A DNA stretch of 64,000 nt from the NCBI GenBank assembly GCA_910575245.1, contig CAJTEN010000014.1:1-64000 (forward strand), written 5' to 3'. The position numbers and the translations under genes are program-made. Positions 9,454-18,893 of the stretch are shown here, piece by piece. Every line of letters begins with the position of its first letter. Position 1 is the first letter of the stretch. Under the pieces are notes generated by a model. That model was not told the origin of the DNA and did no database searches. It saw nothing but the letters and a program-made list of their open reading frames with translations. This DNA comes from Clostridia bacterium. GTDB taxonomy: Bacteria; Bacillota; Clostridia; Lachnospirales; Lachnospiraceae.

Positions 9454-9814
9454 GTGATGGAACAGTATAGGATCTACATGGCGGAATATATTCAGGAGCT
9501 TGCCGAGCTTGCGGCCTTTTGCTTTTCGCGTATTCTGGATGATCCGCGGATAGGAGAAACTTTGGAATGTGCGTATGGGATTTATTATGAATTGCATGGA
9601 GTAGACGCCCAGACTATGAAATTTGCCCTGACGGATGTACAGCTGTGCATGGTGGAAGAAAGGGATGAAATCCTGGAGCAGGCAGAGATTCTCAGGCAGG
9701 AATATCCGGATTTTTATGAAAAGTTGGAGGATTTTATCAAAAGACCGCAATGATCCGTGTCCCTGCGGATCGGGGAAGAAGTATAAACATTGTTGCATGA
9801 AGAAGCAGGGGTAA
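9454..9814 (+). pseudogene. SEC-C motif protein, broken by a +1 frameshift
   Basis: The first frame gives 99 residues ending FIKRPQ and stop (9751-9753). One base later the next frame continues directly with RNDPCPCGSGKKYKHCC and ends at 9814. That is a textbook SEC-C zinc-binding tail (CxCGSGKKYKxCC), which always forms the C-terminus of the same protein, so a single extra base near 9745-9748 splits the gene. No release-factor-type slip site is evident. Either a decayed gene or a sequencing error. Start is GTG 9454 or ATG 9457; an in-frame stop lies just upstream. Confidence 0.75.
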
Positions 9815-9878
9815 CGGTTTGGCCCAGGACTTTGCATTTACTGCATAAAACTTTGTATTTGGTACAAAGTAACAACAG
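9811..9878 (+). repeat. Family B element, partial
   Basis: Starts GTAACGGTTTGGCCCAGGAC and shares GGCCCAGGACTTTGCATTTACTGC-like sequence with the reverse complement of the element at 39202-39343. It also holds a hairpin ACTTTGTA/TACAAAGT (9850-9870). The right half is missing or displaced by the family A MITE. Confidence 0.55.
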
Positions 9879-9888
9879 CCCATATGGC

Positions 9889-10046
9889 CAATGTCATTAA
9901 GTTAAGCCGGACGCGCTTTCGCTCAGTTCCAAACGCAGCGGTACTAAATTCGTGGAAAACCTCATTAAGTACCGGCGTTAGGGGGTGGCTCTAAGGAGAA
10001 CCCTATCATATCAGACGCTGTGTATAGACTTAACTTAATGACATTG
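9889..10046. mobile_element. Family A MITE, copy 1 (158 bp), 10-bp target duplication
   Basis: Ends CAATGTCATTAAGTTAAG and CTTAACTTAATGACATTG are inverted repeats. The element is flanked on both sides by the identical decamer CCCATATGGC (9879-9888 and 10047-10056). Relative to copies 2 and 4 it lacks about 31 bp of the left arm. It has no open reading frame of its own. Confidence 0.88.
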
Positions 10047-10419
10047 CCCATATGGCAGGGAGGTATACAGGATCATCGAGATTTCCGGAGACCGTACATT
10101 GAAGGATCTGTGCGGAATCATTCTTGATGCATTTAATTTTTATGATGATCATATGTATGAATTCTGTATGGATAATCGTATGTACAGCCAGTACAGCTAT
10201 CAGCCGCATCCGGAGGCGGGGCAGGCTTCGGTAAGGATCAAGCTGGATCAACTGAATCTGATGAAAGGACAGAAATTTTCCCTTCACTATGACTTTGGGG
10301 ATGACTGGATGTTTGCAATCTCGGTTCAGAAGGTTGCGGAAACTTCGGAGAAAAAGATATTGCGTGTGGTGAGGGGAAAAGGTTCTGCCGAGCAATATCC
10401 GGACTGGGATGAAGAGTAA
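10042..10419 (+). pseudogene. Plasmid pRiA4b ORF-3-like protein, 5' truncated
   Basis: The frame is open from inside the MITE and reads YRIIEISGDRTLKDLCGIIL, then FYDDHMYEF, FSLHYDFGDDWMF and a terminal EQYPDWDEE. These are the core and the C-terminus of the pRiA4b ORF-3-like domain, whose role is unknown. The N-terminal strand of the domain and a start codon are missing. Removing the MITE and one duplication does not restore an N-terminus, because family B sequence precedes it. TTG at 10099 is the only nearby start. Probably a remnant. Confidence 0.65.
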
Positions 10420-10706
10420 GAAGACATATATTCTTGGCATATTTTCTGCACTGCTGAGATGATCCCAGTTGAAAGTAAAGCAAGGTGAGGGACTCTCACG
10501 AGTCTTCTGTAAGTATACTCTGTTTCCTACCCCGTGAAAAGCATATGTAAACGAAAAAACATCTGAAAAAACATCGGAGTTTATGGCGAAGATGTGAGGA
10601 AGCGGAAATATGAAAGCATGCTGGCCGGATAATGAAATAGAACAAGACAATCAGTATATGTGAAATCAAGGTAGTGCTGTAATATATTGCATGTGTAAAC
10701 TATTCC
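10420..10706. other. Gene-free stretch
   Basis: I see no convincing gene here. CCCGTGAAAAG at about 10530 also occurs at about 2411. The only structured part is the terminator that follows at 10707. Confidence 0.5.
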
Positions 10707-10734
10707 AGAAGAATCGCCAACAGGCGATTCTTCT
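10707..10734 (-). terminator. Terminator at the end of the antiporter operon
   Basis: A perfect 12-bp stem, AGAAGAATCGCC and GGCGATTCTTCT, around a 4-base loop, 32 bp beyond the stop of the last minus-strand antiporter gene. No strong T-run, but the stem is very stable. Confidence 0.6.
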
Positions 10735-10765
10735 GAATTTATTGTGTGCCGGAGGCAATTTACCG

Positions 10766-12895
10766 TTAGAAGATATCCATCACGAACAGATAGGCAAGCA
10801 TCAAAATCAATCCGATACAGAACAACAGCAGCCCGAAAGACATGCTCCGTGCGATCATCGTGCTGTTCTCGGCCCATTCTTCATGAATCATGGCGAACTT
10901 ATGGTCATAATCCGTCTTCACAGGATGCTTTCTGCGGTAAGTCAGATTGCCGATGCCCTGGAAGAAGGAAGCGATGCAGGCCAGCATATGTGTCAGTTCG
11001 GTTCCCTCCGGCAGCTCCTGCGGCAGCTTGCTGTCCCTGTAGACTGTCTTGCGCAGGAGCACTACGATCGTATCCACGAAACTGTCCAGCACACGGCAGA
11101 TGACCCCGAACAGGAAAGGCAGAATGTGCAGAAGCAGTGGACGGTAAACCGTATTTTCCAGATCAAGGTATTTGTTCCAGCGGTTGACATAGGAAGTCCC
11201 CGCAGGCCGCATCATCCACAGCCTGACTACAACGAGATAGACCGCCCCGCCGATCGCCAGGGAGATTGCCGCGCCTTTCAGGTTGGCCGGTGAGAAATAA
11301 GAAACGATAAGCTCCGTCTCTTCCACGTTCATGAATCCCTGCCCTGCACCGGCAAGCCCGTCCATCACAAGGTAAGGGAAGAACCCCATAATCGGAAGCA
11401 GTGTGGCGCTGAGTGTCAATGCGGTGGCGCTGACCTTATTCATGTATTTTCCCTTCAGTGCATCATAATCTGCCTGTATCTTATCATTTTCATTCTTTTC
11501 CAGGAAAAGTGCAACATACAGCTTCGTCATATAAGCTACGGTCAGGCCGCCGCTGATCAGAAATGCCCACTCGATTCCGCGCAGAGTACCGACACCAAAC
11601 ATTCCGGACAGGTGTCCTTCCCAGATCAGTTCTGTATATTCCACGATGCTTTCGTGAAGCAGTGTCTTACTGATATAGCCGTTCCAGAGCGGTACGCCGC
11701 CGATGCCGAGGGCACCCATCAGGAAGATGTAATTAAGCAGCGGCTTCCGGCGGCCAAACCCGCGCACGTCATTTAAATCCAGTTTATGCAGGTTCATATA
11801 GATCACACCGGCGGCCATGAAAAGTACCAGTTTAATCAGGGAATGGTTGACCATATGGAGCAGGCTGCCGCGAACTGCCACCAGGTTTTCCGAACCGAGA
11901 AGCCCGGACATGCCCACGCCTACCAGGATAAAGCCGATCTGGGAGACAGAGGAACAGGCCAGTGTTCTTTTTAAATCGATAGAGAATAATGCCAGCACAG
12001 CGCCGATCACCATCGTACAGACACCCAACATCAGGATCAGGCTCCCCCAGGCTGTACTGCCCAGGAAAAGGTAAGCGGCCAGAATCAGGATACCATACAT
12101 ACCTGCCTTGGTCAGGATACCGGACAGCAGGGCGGAGGCCGGAGCCGGAGCCACGGGATGGGCTTTGGGGAGCCAGATATGGAGCGGAAAAGCGCCTGCC
12201 TTGGCTCCGAAACCGAACAGCATACAGAGTCCGGCGATCCATAATTGCGTGGAAGCATAACTCTGTGAACCGATGAGGCCATAGGAAGCGGCAGCGCCAA
12301 TCAGTTCATCGAAGAACAAAGTTCCTGTCATGTCGTAGAGCAGGAAGATTCCCATCAGCATCACCAGGCCGCCGATCACAGCTACGGCAAGATAGGTGGC
12401 GGAAGCACGCAGAGCTTCTTTCTTTTCGTCATGAGCTACCCACACATAGGAGGTGAAGGACATGATCTCGAAGAAGATAAAAGTAGTATAGAAATCGGCA
12501 GAGAGGAAGACACCTTCCGTTGCTCCCAGCGTGAACAGCAGGAACAGATAATAACGGTTGCGGTTATGATAATGGCTTAAATATTCCCTGGAAAAAAGGG
12601 TGCTCATAAACCACATAAATGCCGCGATCATGCCGTACATGGCACGGAAGCCATCCAGTGTGAAATGAAGCCCCAGACCGCAGACATCAGGAATCTTCGC
12701 CAGGATCTCCGGAGGGTCCTCTGTAAGCACCTGTATAAACAGATACAGGAAAATGCCGAAGGTAATCCCCGTTACGGCATCGGCGAAACGGCTGCGCAGA
12801 TCTTTGTCGTAACGCCCGATGATGTAACCGATTACTGCAGCGGCCATCGGGCCGAATATTGTGGAATAGATCAGGATATTTATTGACGTATTCAT
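10766..12895 (-). CDS. NuoL/MrpA-like proton-conducting antiporter subunit
   Basis: About 709 residues, last gene of the antiporter operon. It belongs to the proton-conducting subunit family shared by complex I NuoL, MrpA and hydrogenase membrane arms. The key charged residues are present: Glu in FIFFEIMSF (TM5 position), Lys in FGAKAGAFPLHIWLPKAHP and the later Lys in GILTKAG. The C-terminal third carries extra membrane and soluble segments, longer than a plain MrpD. MrpA normally also includes MbhD and MbhE parts, which are separate genes here. Start MNTSINIL (12895) is chosen over the upstream ATG because AGAAAGG precedes it; spacing to the previous gene is 172 bp, filled by two hairpin repeats. 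Confidence 0.85.
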   Translation of the reverse strand: MNTSINILIYSTIFGPMAAAVIGYIIGRYDKDLRSRFADAVTGITFGIFLYLFIQVLTEDPPEILAKIPDVCGLGLHFTLDGFRAMYGMIAAFMWFMSTLFSREYLSHYHNRNRYYLFLLFTLGATEGVFLSADFYTTFIFFEIMSFTSYVWVAHDEKKEALRASATYLAVAVIGGLVMLMGIFLLYDMTGTLFFDELIGAAASYGLIGSQSYASTQLWIAGLCMLFGFGAKAGAFPLHIWLPKAHPVAPAPASALLSGILTKAGMYGILILAAYLFLGSTAWGSLILMLGVCTMVIGAVLALFSIDLKRTLACSSVSQIGFILVGVGMSGLLGSENLVAVRGSLLHMVNHSLIKLVLFMAAGVIYMNLHKLDLNDVRGFGRRKPLLNYIFLMGALGIGGVPLWNGYISKTLLHESIVEYTELIWEGHLSGMFGVGTLRGIEWAFLISGGLTVAYMTKLYVALFLEKNENDKIQADYDALKGKYMNKVSATALTLSATLLPIMGFFPYLVMDGLAGAGQGFMNVEETELIVSYFSPANLKGAAISLAIGGAVYLVVVRLWMMRPAGTSYVNRWNKYLDLENTVYRPLLLHILPFLFGVICRVLDSFVDTIVVLLRKTVYRDSKLPQELPEGTELTHMLACIASFFQGIGNLTYRRKHPVKTDYDHKFAMIHEEWAENSTMIARSMSFGLLLFCIGLILMLAYLFVMDIF

Positions 12896-12942
12896 AATAA
12901 TATGCCTTTCTGAAGTTCGATACAAGCCAGAAAATTACTCTG

Positions 12943-13066
12943 TTTATTCAAGTTCGCGAAGCGAATTTCGCAAACGAGCTCTGCTTGTTTTTCATGCTAT
13001 AGGAAATTGCCTTGCTTATCCGAGTTCGCAGAGCGAATCTCGCAAACGAGTTTTGCTCGTTTTTTA
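12943..13066. repeat. Two related hairpin repeats inside the antiporter operon
   Basis: Units at 12943-12992 and 13014-13066 share the pattern AGTTCGCGAAGCGAAT, TCGCAAACGAG, TGCTTGTTTTT with small differences, offset 71 bp. Unit 2 contains AAACGAG/CTCGTTT-type pairing followed by T6 on the plus strand. They may act as an antisense-direction terminator or as an mRNA-processing hairpin between two antiporter genes. Confidence 0.65.
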
Positions 13067-14536
13067 TTAAAAAGTATATAACCCGCCTGCCACATCTGCG
13101 AAGAAATCAACAAGCGGCTGAGAATGCAGACCAAACGCAACGATAAAGAACGTGAACACAAACAGCGGCAGCAGCATTTTCCAGTTAGGATCCTTCACAT
13201 CCTTCAGCTTATCATAGTCGAAATCGTTACCCGGGAAGAAAGCGCGGACTACGATGCTCAGCATATAGACCGCGGTCAGCAGTGCCGAGACTAACAGGCA
13301 GGCGATACCGGAATATGCCACCGGATTACCGCTTTCCACGGCAGCAGAAGCCAGATTCCACTTGCTGATAAAGCCTGCCAGACCGGGCACACCCATCAGT
13401 GCCAGGGCAGACAGGGTGAAGATGCCGAAAGTACAGGGCATTTTGTATCCCATGCCGTTCAGCTCATGCACATACTGCTTCTCTGTCTGATGAATGATGG
13501 CCCCGGCACAGAAGAAGGAAGAAATCTTGATCACCGCATGGAAGATCAAATGGGTCAGTGCACCCACCAGCCCGAGGGGAGTCATGATCGTGACGCCGAA
13601 CAGAATGTAGGACAGGTTGCTGATGGTTGAATAAGCCAGCCTTCTCTTCAGGTGGGTCTCCTTGACGGCTCTGCTGCATCCGTATACGATCGTGAACATG
13701 ACGATCAGCATAACGGTGGTCTGTGCCCAGGTGCCTTTAAGGAAATCCACACCGAAACTGTAGTAGGTCAGCCGGATGATTGCGAAAGCGCCGGATTTGA
13801 CCACGGCAACGGCATGAAGAAGCGCCGTAACCGGTGTAGGGGCAACGCCCGCCTGGGGCAGCCAGGAGTTGAAGGGACACAGGGCGGCTTTGACACCGAA
13901 GCCTGTAAAAGCCATCACATAGACAAACAATAATATATTCGTACGGTCTCCGATTCTGGCAAGGTCAAGGACACCGCCCAGGATAAAATCCGTGGTAGTG
14001 CCGTAGATGATGATCATAATCAGTCCGATAAAAGCAAAAGCCGCACCGCCCAGTGAGTAGTACAGATATTTTCTGCTGGCGAGAATCGCCTCCCTGGTCA
14101 GGGTATGCATAACAAGAGGCACAGTGACCAGCGTAAGAAGCTCATAGAAGAAGTACATGGTCAGCAGGTTGGCGGCCAGTGAGATACCCAGGGTAATGCC
14201 GTAGGTCATGGTGTAGAAGAGAAAGAAGATTTTCTCGTGCTCTTCTTTCGTCATATATTCGAAGGCATACAGGGTGGCAAAAGGCCACAAGGCAGAAACC
14301 AGGCCGGCGAATACCATGCCCACGCCGTCCACTTTGAAGCTGATGGACAGATTACCGGTGAAGTGTGCCAGCAGGAAGGTGCTGTCCGAGTGGTGCAGTA
14401 ACAGGTACCATACGAGTATGCTGTTTAAGATCACCGCACATTCCAGAAAGAGTTCCATATGGATGCGCTTCCGAAAGGCAAGAAGCGGTATGAGAGCACC
14501 CGCAACAACAGGGATTAAAATTACCAATATAATCAT
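13067..14536 (-). CDS. MrpD-like antiporter subunit (third copy)
   Basis: A 489-residue polytopic protein of the proton-conducting NuoM/NuoN/MrpD family. TM5 Glu (MYFFYELLTL), TM7 Lys (GFGVKAALCPFNSWLPQAG) and the following Lys (AVAVVKSGAF) are all conserved. The downstream half has the usual HLKRRLAYSTISNLSYILFG motif. Start ATG follows AGAGGATATGTTGAT. It lies 28 bp after the previous antiporter gene. Together with its two neighbours it gives three MrpD-like subunits in tandem, which is more than a normal Mrp complex contains. Confidence 0.85.
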   Translation of the reverse strand: MIILVILIPVVAGALIPLLAFRKRIHMELFLECAVILNSILVWYLLLHHSDSTFLLAHFTGNLSISFKVDGVGMVFAGLVSALWPFATLYAFEYMTKEEHEKIFFLFYTMTYGITLGISLAANLLTMYFFYELLTLVTVPLVMHTLTREAILASRKYLYYSLGGAAFAFIGLIMIIIYGTTTDFILGGVLDLARIGDRTNILLFVYVMAFTGFGVKAALCPFNSWLPQAGVAPTPVTALLHAVAVVKSGAFAIIRLTYYSFGVDFLKGTWAQTTVMLIVMFTIVYGCSRAVKETHLKRRLAYSTISNLSYILFGVTIMTPLGLVGALTHLIFHAVIKISSFFCAGAIIHQTEKQYVHELNGMGYKMPCTFGIFTLSALALMGVPGLAGFISKWNLASAAVESGNPVAYSGIACLLVSALLTAVYMLSIVVRAFFPGNDFDYDKLKDVKDPNWKMLLPLFVFTFFIVAFGLHSQPLVDFFADVAGGLYTF

Positions 14537-14564
14537 ATCAACATATCCTCTTTTCCTGACTGCA

Positions 14565-16046
14565 TTACACGATTACCTGCACGGCATTCATGATCCAATC
14601 CACAATCACACCCGGAAATAATCCGATCAAAACCGATAGTACTGTCATAATTACGATCGGTACTGTCATCCACAAAGACGGCTCCTGTTTCTTCAGATGT
14701 GCATAATCATAGTCCACACCGGGCAGGAAGCCCTGAACTGTGAGGGGCAGCAGATAACCCGCGGTCAGAAGCGCGCTGACAAGCAGGATGGTGGGCCCCA
14801 GCCATCGAAATACCGGTATGCCGCTGTTTAAACTGCCCACGGCCAGATACCATTTGCTGATGAAACCGCCTGTAGGCGGGATACCGATCAACCCCAGAGA
14901 GACGATTGTACAGCACCACATAGTCAGCGGCATTTCCTTACCGATTCCACGCAATTCGTCCACTCTCGTCCTGCCGGTCATGTAGATGACGGCTCCTGCC
15001 ACAAGGAAGAGGGTGGCTTTGATAAGGCCGTGAGCCAGTACATGAAGAAGTCCGCCGGTGACGGAGGAGGCGTTCATCATGGCCAGGCCGAACAGGATAT
15101 AGGATATCTGGCTTACGGTGGAGTATGCCAGTCTTTTCTTTAATAAAGGCTCTCTGTAGGCCAGCATGGAGCCCATGAATACGGTAGTCAGTGTGAGAAC
15201 CAGCCATGCGGTCTGTACCCAGGTGCCCCGAAGGAAGGAGGTACCGAAGACATAGTATACGATACGAACGATTGCCAGTACGCCTGCTTTGACGATGACC
15301 GCAGAGAGCGCTGCGGAGGCCGGAGCCGGGGCTACCGGGTGAGCAGCAGGCAGCCATGCATGCATGGGGAACATACCTGCTTTGACGCCGAAACCGATCA
15401 GCATGACGAAAGCCGCGACAAACAGGATTCCTGATTGGCCGGCCGCGGACGCATTCAGTACGCCGCCAGCGGTAAATGTCAGGGTATCACTGTTCTTCCA
15501 GATAAAATAAATGCCGAACAGAGCCATATATGCTCCGCACAGGGAATAGAACAGATATTTCAATCCGGCCATGATGGCTTCCCGGCTGCCGTTATGCAGG
15601 ACAAGCGGCATGGAAGTGAGTGTCAGCATCTCGAAGAACAGGTAGAAGGTGATCAGGCTGCCTGCAAAACAGAGTGCGTTCAGCATGCCGAATACGATAA
15701 GACAGAATCCGTAATAGCGCTTCTCCTTCGACTCGTGTTTCATGTACTCGAAAGAGAAGAAGCCCGTGCATAGACAGACGATCAACGCCATGGAGGAAAA
15801 CAGAACACCCGTCTCGTCGATACGGAAGCATATGGGAAGTGCCCGGGTCAGATAGAATAAAGTATAAGACGTATTCCGGGACATCAGGAGGGCGGATATA
15901 ACCAGTGCACCCGTCAGAAGGTAAGCGGTTCCCACGATCTGAAGCAGACGTCTCCTGCCTGGAATTGTCGGTTTCCTGTCCCGCCAGAGCAGAAGCCCGA
16001 CGCCGAAAACGATCGGTACTACTATGGATAAAAGAATAAGATACAT
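14565..16046 (-). CDS. MrpD-like antiporter subunit (second copy)
   Basis: 493 residues when started at MYLILLSIV, which has a run of seven G eight bases upstream as its Shine-Dalgarno; the ORF itself reaches 16076, inside the preceding gene. It has the same family motifs: Glu in YLFFEMLTL, Lys in GFGVKAGMFPMHAWLPAAHP, Lys in AVIVKAG, and KKRLAYSTVSQISYILFG. It carries 13-14 membrane segments by hydrophobicity. The spacing of 13 bp to the upstream gene indicates one transcript. Confidence 0.86.
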   Translation of the reverse strand: MYLILLSIVVPIVFGVGLLLWRDRKPTIPGRRRLLQIVGTAYLLTGALVISALLMSRNTSYTLFYLTRALPICFRIDETGVLFSSMALIVCLCTGFFSFEYMKHESKEKRYYGFCLIVFGMLNALCFAGSLITFYLFFEMLTLTSMPLVLHNGSREAIMAGLKYLFYSLCGAYMALFGIYFIWKNSDTLTFTAGGVLNASAAGQSGILFVAAFVMLIGFGVKAGMFPMHAWLPAAHPVAPAPASAALSAVIVKAGVLAIVRIVYYVFGTSFLRGTWVQTAWLVLTLTTVFMGSMLAYREPLLKKRLAYSTVSQISYILFGLAMMNASSVTGGLLHVLAHGLIKATLFLVAGAVIYMTGRTRVDELRGIGKEMPLTMWCCTIVSLGLIGIPPTGGFISKWYLAVGSLNSGIPVFRWLGPTILLVSALLTAGYLLPLTVQGFLPGVDYDYAHLKKQEPSLWMTVPIVIMTVLSVLIGLFPGVIVDWIMNAVQVIV

Positions 16047-16059
16047 ATCGTTACCCCCC

Positions 16060-17553
16060 CTACGCAAACATGGCAAGCCCCTGCTGTATCATATCGACAA
16101 CAGGCTGGGAGCTGATACCCAGGATTACGTTTAACAGAATAAAAGCAACCAGAGTTATGGCATATACCCGCATCTCACGAAAGGTTATGCTCGTATAGGC
16201 GGTTTCGCCTACCGGCGTGTAGATACGGATCACCGTTTTCATGAAGTAGATCGCGTTCAGGATCGTGCTGATGCCCAGGATGATCAGGGCGGGCAGCATC
16301 TTCGTATGGTTCTGTACGGCGGCCTGGGCAAACAGCAGCTTGCTGATAAAACCAGAGAACAATGGCACACCGACCATGGAAAGAGAGCCTACCGTGAAAG
16401 TCACACCGGCCCACTTGTTGCGGTAGCCTGCACCGGTCAGTTCGATGAATTTCCGGCTTCCGCCGGACACATCCGTAAGGCCGATAGCGGCGATGAACAG
16501 CAGGGACTTCGTGGCGGCATGGGACAGAATATGGAAAACACTGGCAGTCATGCCGGCCTGGGTTCCCATGCCAAAGCCCATGTAGATATAGCCGATCTGC
16601 GCGACGGAGGAGAAAGCAATCATCCTGCGGATATCATTCTCCTTGATTGCGCTTAAGGAGCCGAAGACCATTCCCATCAGGCCGAAGGCGAACAGTGCGT
16701 CGATTATTCTGGTATCGTGATAAACGTTGAAACCGATCACGCGGTAGATGATCTTAATCAACAGGAAAATATATCCTTTTGAAACCAGACTGGAAAGGAT
16801 GGCGGCAGAGGATACCGTGGAGTATCCGTAGGCGTCCGGCAGCCAGGCATGAAAAGGAAATAGTGCACTCTTAATACAGATACCTGATGTCATCAGCACG
16901 ATCGCCACGATCAGCGGAATCTCATATTCTCCGCCTGACGCAAGAAGTGCCACGGATTCCTTCATATTGCTCATCAGGAGGTGCCCGGTCAGGTCATACA
17001 TCATACATAAGCCGAGAAGCAGCAGACCGGAACCTAACAGGCTCATGATCATATACCTGACGGCCGCCTCGATGGTGCGTCCGTTCTGACGGATCATGAT
17101 CAGGCCGCAGGCGGAGATGGTATTGATCTCCACGAACACATAGGCAGTAAACATATCATTCGTATAGACAAGTGCCAGCAGAGAGCTGAGAAGCAGGTCT
17201 GTTAATACATAGTAAAGATAAGTCTTGCCTTCTTCCACTTCTTCCAGCAGCTTGTGTCTGCCTCCGAGAAGGGACAGCAGCATAATGATGCAGAAGAAAA
17301 GCGCCATCAGCGCTTCCAGTACGCCGGCGCGGATCTCGTTGCCCCAAGGAGCGGGGAATCTGCCCATCACATAGACAAAGGACTCTCCGGTATGCAGCGT
17401 GTAGAGCAGCGTGGCGCCGCTTAGCAGTGTGACAACTGTAAGCAGTACCGTATTGACCCGGAGGGCTGCCTTGTCGCGAAGGCCGGAACTGATGATGCCC
17501 GCGAACAGACACAGGATAATGGAAAAACAGGGAAAGTTTTGTACCAGATCCAT
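16060..17553 (-). CDS. MrpD-like antiporter subunit (first copy)
   Basis: 497 residues with the MrpD/NuoN fold. Glu in YVFVEINTI and Lys in GICIKSALFPFHAWLPDAYG are the two key membrane charges, and IRRMIAFSSVAQIGYIYMG is the conserved later motif. It follows MrpC by one base, the normal mrpC-mrpD order, so this is the most likely orthologue of MrpD/MbhH. ATG is preceded by GGAGGG. Confidence 0.88.
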   Translation of the reverse strand: MDLVQNFPCFSIILCLFAGIISSGLRDKAALRVNTVLLTVVTLLSGATLLYTLHTGESFVYVMGRFPAPWGNEIRAGVLEALMALFFCIIMLLSLLGGRHKLLEEVEEGKTYLYYVLTDLLLSSLLALVYTNDMFTAYVFVEINTISACGLIMIRQNGRTIEAAVRYMIMSLLGSGLLLLGLCMMYDLTGHLLMSNMKESVALLASGGEYEIPLIVAIVLMTSGICIKSALFPFHAWLPDAYGYSTVSSAAILSSLVSKGYIFLLIKIIYRVIGFNVYHDTRIIDALFAFGLMGMVFGSLSAIKENDIRRMIAFSSVAQIGYIYMGFGMGTQAGMTASVFHILSHAATKSLLFIAAIGLTDVSGGSRKFIELTGAGYRNKWAGVTFTVGSLSMVGVPLFSGFISKLLFAQAAVQNHTKMLPALIILGISTILNAIYFMKTVIRIYTPVGETAYTSITFREMRVYAITLVAFILLNVILGISSQPVVDMIQQGLAMFA

Positions 17554-17554
17554 T

Positions 17555-17929
17555 TTACAGACCCTCCTTCTTCAGCTGTCTGGAAATCTCGTCCAGATCC
17601 AGCGTATGATAGCGTCGGTAAAGACGGATCGTGAGGGCAAGCATCAGGGCAGATACGGACACGGATACCACGATACCCGTCAGAACCAGACCGCTGGGAA
17701 TCGGGTTGATATAGGCTTCCATGTCCTGTACGCCATCTGCGACGATGGGGGCGACACGCCCGGCGATATATCCTTTCTCTGCCAGGAAAAGATAGACTGC
17801 CGTGTCCATGATATTCAGCCCGATGATCTTCTTGATCAGGTTCGGCTGCAGCAGCAGATTGCCGAAACCGATCCCGAACAGAATCATGGCAACTGCTTCA
17901 CCGTAGTTTATAAATAAATTAGGACCCAT
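17555..17929 (-). CDS. MrpC-like antiporter subunit (NuoK-like)
   Basis: 124 residues starting MGPNLFINYGEA; the longer frame start inside the preceding gene is rejected because GGAGGG precedes this ATG. Three membrane helices with the NuoK/MrpC signature NLIKKIIGLNIMDTAVYLFL and GLVLTGIVVSVSVSALMLAL. It forms part of the membrane arm beside MrpD. The start codon is 1 bp after the stop of the MbhE-MnhB gene. Confidence 0.88.
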   Translation of the reverse strand: MGPNLFINYGEAVAMILFGIGFGNLLLQPNLIKKIIGLNIMDTAVYLFLAEKGYIAGRVAPIVADGVQDMEAYINPIPSGLVLTGIVVSVSVSALMLALTIRLYRRYHTLDLDEISRQLKKEGL

Positions 17930-17930
17930 T

Positions 17931-18893
17931 TTACAGCCCTCCTCTTCTGAATAACGCATAGAAAGCGTACATGGTGCAGGCAACCTCCAACCCCACACAG
18001 AAGTTGATGGGCAGAATGATACCGCTGCTTAGAATATGTCCCGGAATACCGAGAGGGATATGATTCTCGATACCGTTGGCGCCGGTCACATAGAAATAGG
18101 TACCGATCAGGCCGTACATGCAAAGGGCAGTTATCTTCGCAATCTTATAAATATGCTCGTCGAAGAAGCGCTGCGTCTTTTGAAAGCCGAAGGAACTGGT
18201 ATACAGAATCAGCCCCGCGCCGATGATCGCGCCGCCGGAGAAACCGCCGCCCGGTGACAAATGGCCGTTTAATATGATGTAAATACCGAAGATAAAGATG
18301 ATCGGGCAGAGAACGAAAGCAATTCCCTGCAGGATGGCGTCATTCATCGGCTCGAAACGGCGGTCGCTCCGGGCCTCCTGCTTCTTGAGGATCGCATCGT
18401 CTACCATCAGGAGAACCATGACACAGCAGGTGGCGATAAACAGCACATTAGTCTCTCCGAAAGTATCGAAAGCCCTGTAAGTCAGGATCATGCCGGACAC
18501 GATATTGAGCGCTCCGGTTTCCTGTAAGCCGCTTTCAATGTAGCGTTCAGATACGATGTTATTGACAGGGTTGTCCGCATGGCCGCTGGGCGGCAGATAG
18601 GACACGGTCACCAGAAGGACACCCGCCAGGGCGATACAGAAGAAGACCGCCAAAGCAGAATATATTTTATGGAATGCCCTGGCCAGGGTATTGGATTCTG
18701 GATCATAAACCTTGTCACGGCGCATTTCTGCTTCGCGCATACGCTCAATGATGGTTTCCTGCGGAAGGACTTTTTCCTCCTGCGCCTTCATTTCCACTTC
18801 CCCGACATAAGGATCTTTGCTGCCGGACAGCCAGCGGAAGAACCGGTATGCCAGTGTTTTTTCGTATTCTTCGGATGGTTTGGGCTTACTCAT
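17931..18893 (-). CDS. MbhE-MnhB fusion antiporter subunit
   Basis: About 320 residues. After a charged cytoplasmic N-terminus (1-95), residues about 95-165 match MbhE (PPSGHADNPVNNIV, ALNIVSGMILTYRAFDTFGE), which in MrpA is a C-terminal part. The rest is MnhB/MrpB (NGHLSPGGGFSGGAIIGAG, FCVGLEVACTMYAFY). So two Mbh subunits are fused in one gene. Start MSKPKP (18893) has GAGGACAAACCCC before it and overlaps the MbhD stop by 8 bp; the ORF could extend 11 codons further. Confidence 0.85.
   Translation of the reverse strand: MSKPKPSEEYEKTLAYRFFRWLSGSKDPYVGEVEMKAQEEKVLPQETIIERMREAEMRRDKVYDPESNTLARAFHKIYSALAVFFCIALAGVLLVTVSYLPPSGHADNPVNNIVSERYIESGLQETGALNIVSGMILTYRAFDTFGETNVLFIATCCVMVLLMVDDAILKKQEARSDRRFEPMNDAILQGIAFVLCPIIFIFGIYIILNGHLSPGGGFSGGAIIGAGLILYTSSFGFQKTQRFFDEHIYKIAKITALCMYGLIGTYFYVTGANGIENHIPLGIPGHILSSGIILPINFCVGLEVACTMYAFYALFRRGGL

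Noticed and set aside
10691..11293. Plus-strand 200-residue frame
   Set aside because: Antisense to the end of the NuoL-like gene and its terminator.
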